From an uncultured Prevotellaceae bacterium (GTDB taxonomy: Bacteria; Bacteroidota; Bacteroidia; Bacteroidales; UBA3663): 64,000 nucleotides of DNA. Position numbers and translations under genes: made by a program. Shown one piece after another: positions 63,907 through 64,000 of the stretch (position 1 is the first letter of the stretch; each line of letters opens with the position of its first letter). The notes below the pieces were generated by a model, which was given only the letters and a program-made list of their open reading frames with translations, did no database searches and was not told the DNA's origin. The stretch spans positions 84,501 through 148,500 of the forward strand of contig ONNR01000007.1 in the NCBI GenBank assembly GCA_900319235.1. Direction: 5' to 3'.

Positions 63907-64000
63907 TAGTGTCCTAAATGTTCTTTGAAAATACCTTCGTAACTTTTTGAATTTCCGAAAAAAAGATATCGAAAATACTACTCCCCACATTATTTTTGGC
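63907..64000. other. Right edge, AT-rich region upstream of the permease genes
   Basis: The final 94 bp lie upstream of the GTG start and show no complete gene or clear promoter; the rest of the transport operon, if any, is outside the window. Confidence 0.4.

Overview
This looks like a chromosomal segment of a member of the Bacteroidales, most likely Prevotellaceae or a close relative. Reasons: a type III glutamine synthetase, families restricted to Bacteroidetes (DUF4270, DUF4837, DUF3822, GSCFA, DUF3078, Omp28), surface proteins with T9SS-like C-termini, and many promoters of the Bacteroidetes form TTTG - 20 bp - TAnnTTTG. Almost all of the window is core metabolism. I see no rRNA, tRNA, CRISPR array, integrase or transposase.

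Layout. 1-5917 (minus): leucine operon leuA-leuC-leuD-second leuA/cimA-type synthase-leuB (leuB cut by the window edge). 6022-8686 (minus): DUF4270 lipoprotein and a half-size starch synthase-like protein. 9129-13321 (plus): outer-membrane porin, glutamine synthetase III and a CE15 glucuronoyl esterase. 13455-18033 (plus): phoH, a small basic repeat protein, GSCFA, purC, GT2. 18103-21725: divergent Lrp regulator and a sulfur module (O-acetylhomoserine sulfhydrylase, SDR, cysteine synthase). 21836-27872 (plus): an unusual cassette of a strawberry-notch SF2 helicase, an AAA+ ATPase and an unknown protein. 28006-31664 (minus): His-rich exported protein, glutathione peroxidase, an AT-rich island with a surface protein, MazG-like enzyme. 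31709-40263 (minus): GC-rich block with an acyl ligase-ACP-acyltransferase fusion, murA, a degenerate pdxA-like gene, DUF4837, rsmD, DUF3822 and a membrane protein, sprinkled with a palindromic REP-like repeat. 40384-46890 (plus): RecD-like helicase, lysC, lysA, DUF3078, Crp/Fnr. 46996-53769 (plus): three-subunit biotin-dependent acyl-CoA carboxylase, followed by a S26-type peptidase, PqqD-like protein, HPr-kinase-like protein and ABC exporter. 53981-59739 (plus): Omp28-type protein, large secreted protein, thrS. 59848-63906 (minus): small unknown protein, MBL-fold hydrolase, flavoprotein, two ABC-2 permeases.

Most promising for novelty: (i) the peptidase/PqqD/kinase/ABC operon, which resembles the tailoring and export half of a RiPP pathway with no visible precursor or core enzyme; (ii) the strawberry-notch/AAA+ cassette with two identical 16-nt promoter cores; (iii) a roughly 130-nt cloverleaf-like inverted-repeat element upstream of mazG; (iv) a five-copy REP-like palindrome, two copies of which lie in-frame in a protein; (v) a PdxA-like protein that has lost most of its active-site motifs. 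Promoter, hairpin and motif calls were made by eye; no database search was run.
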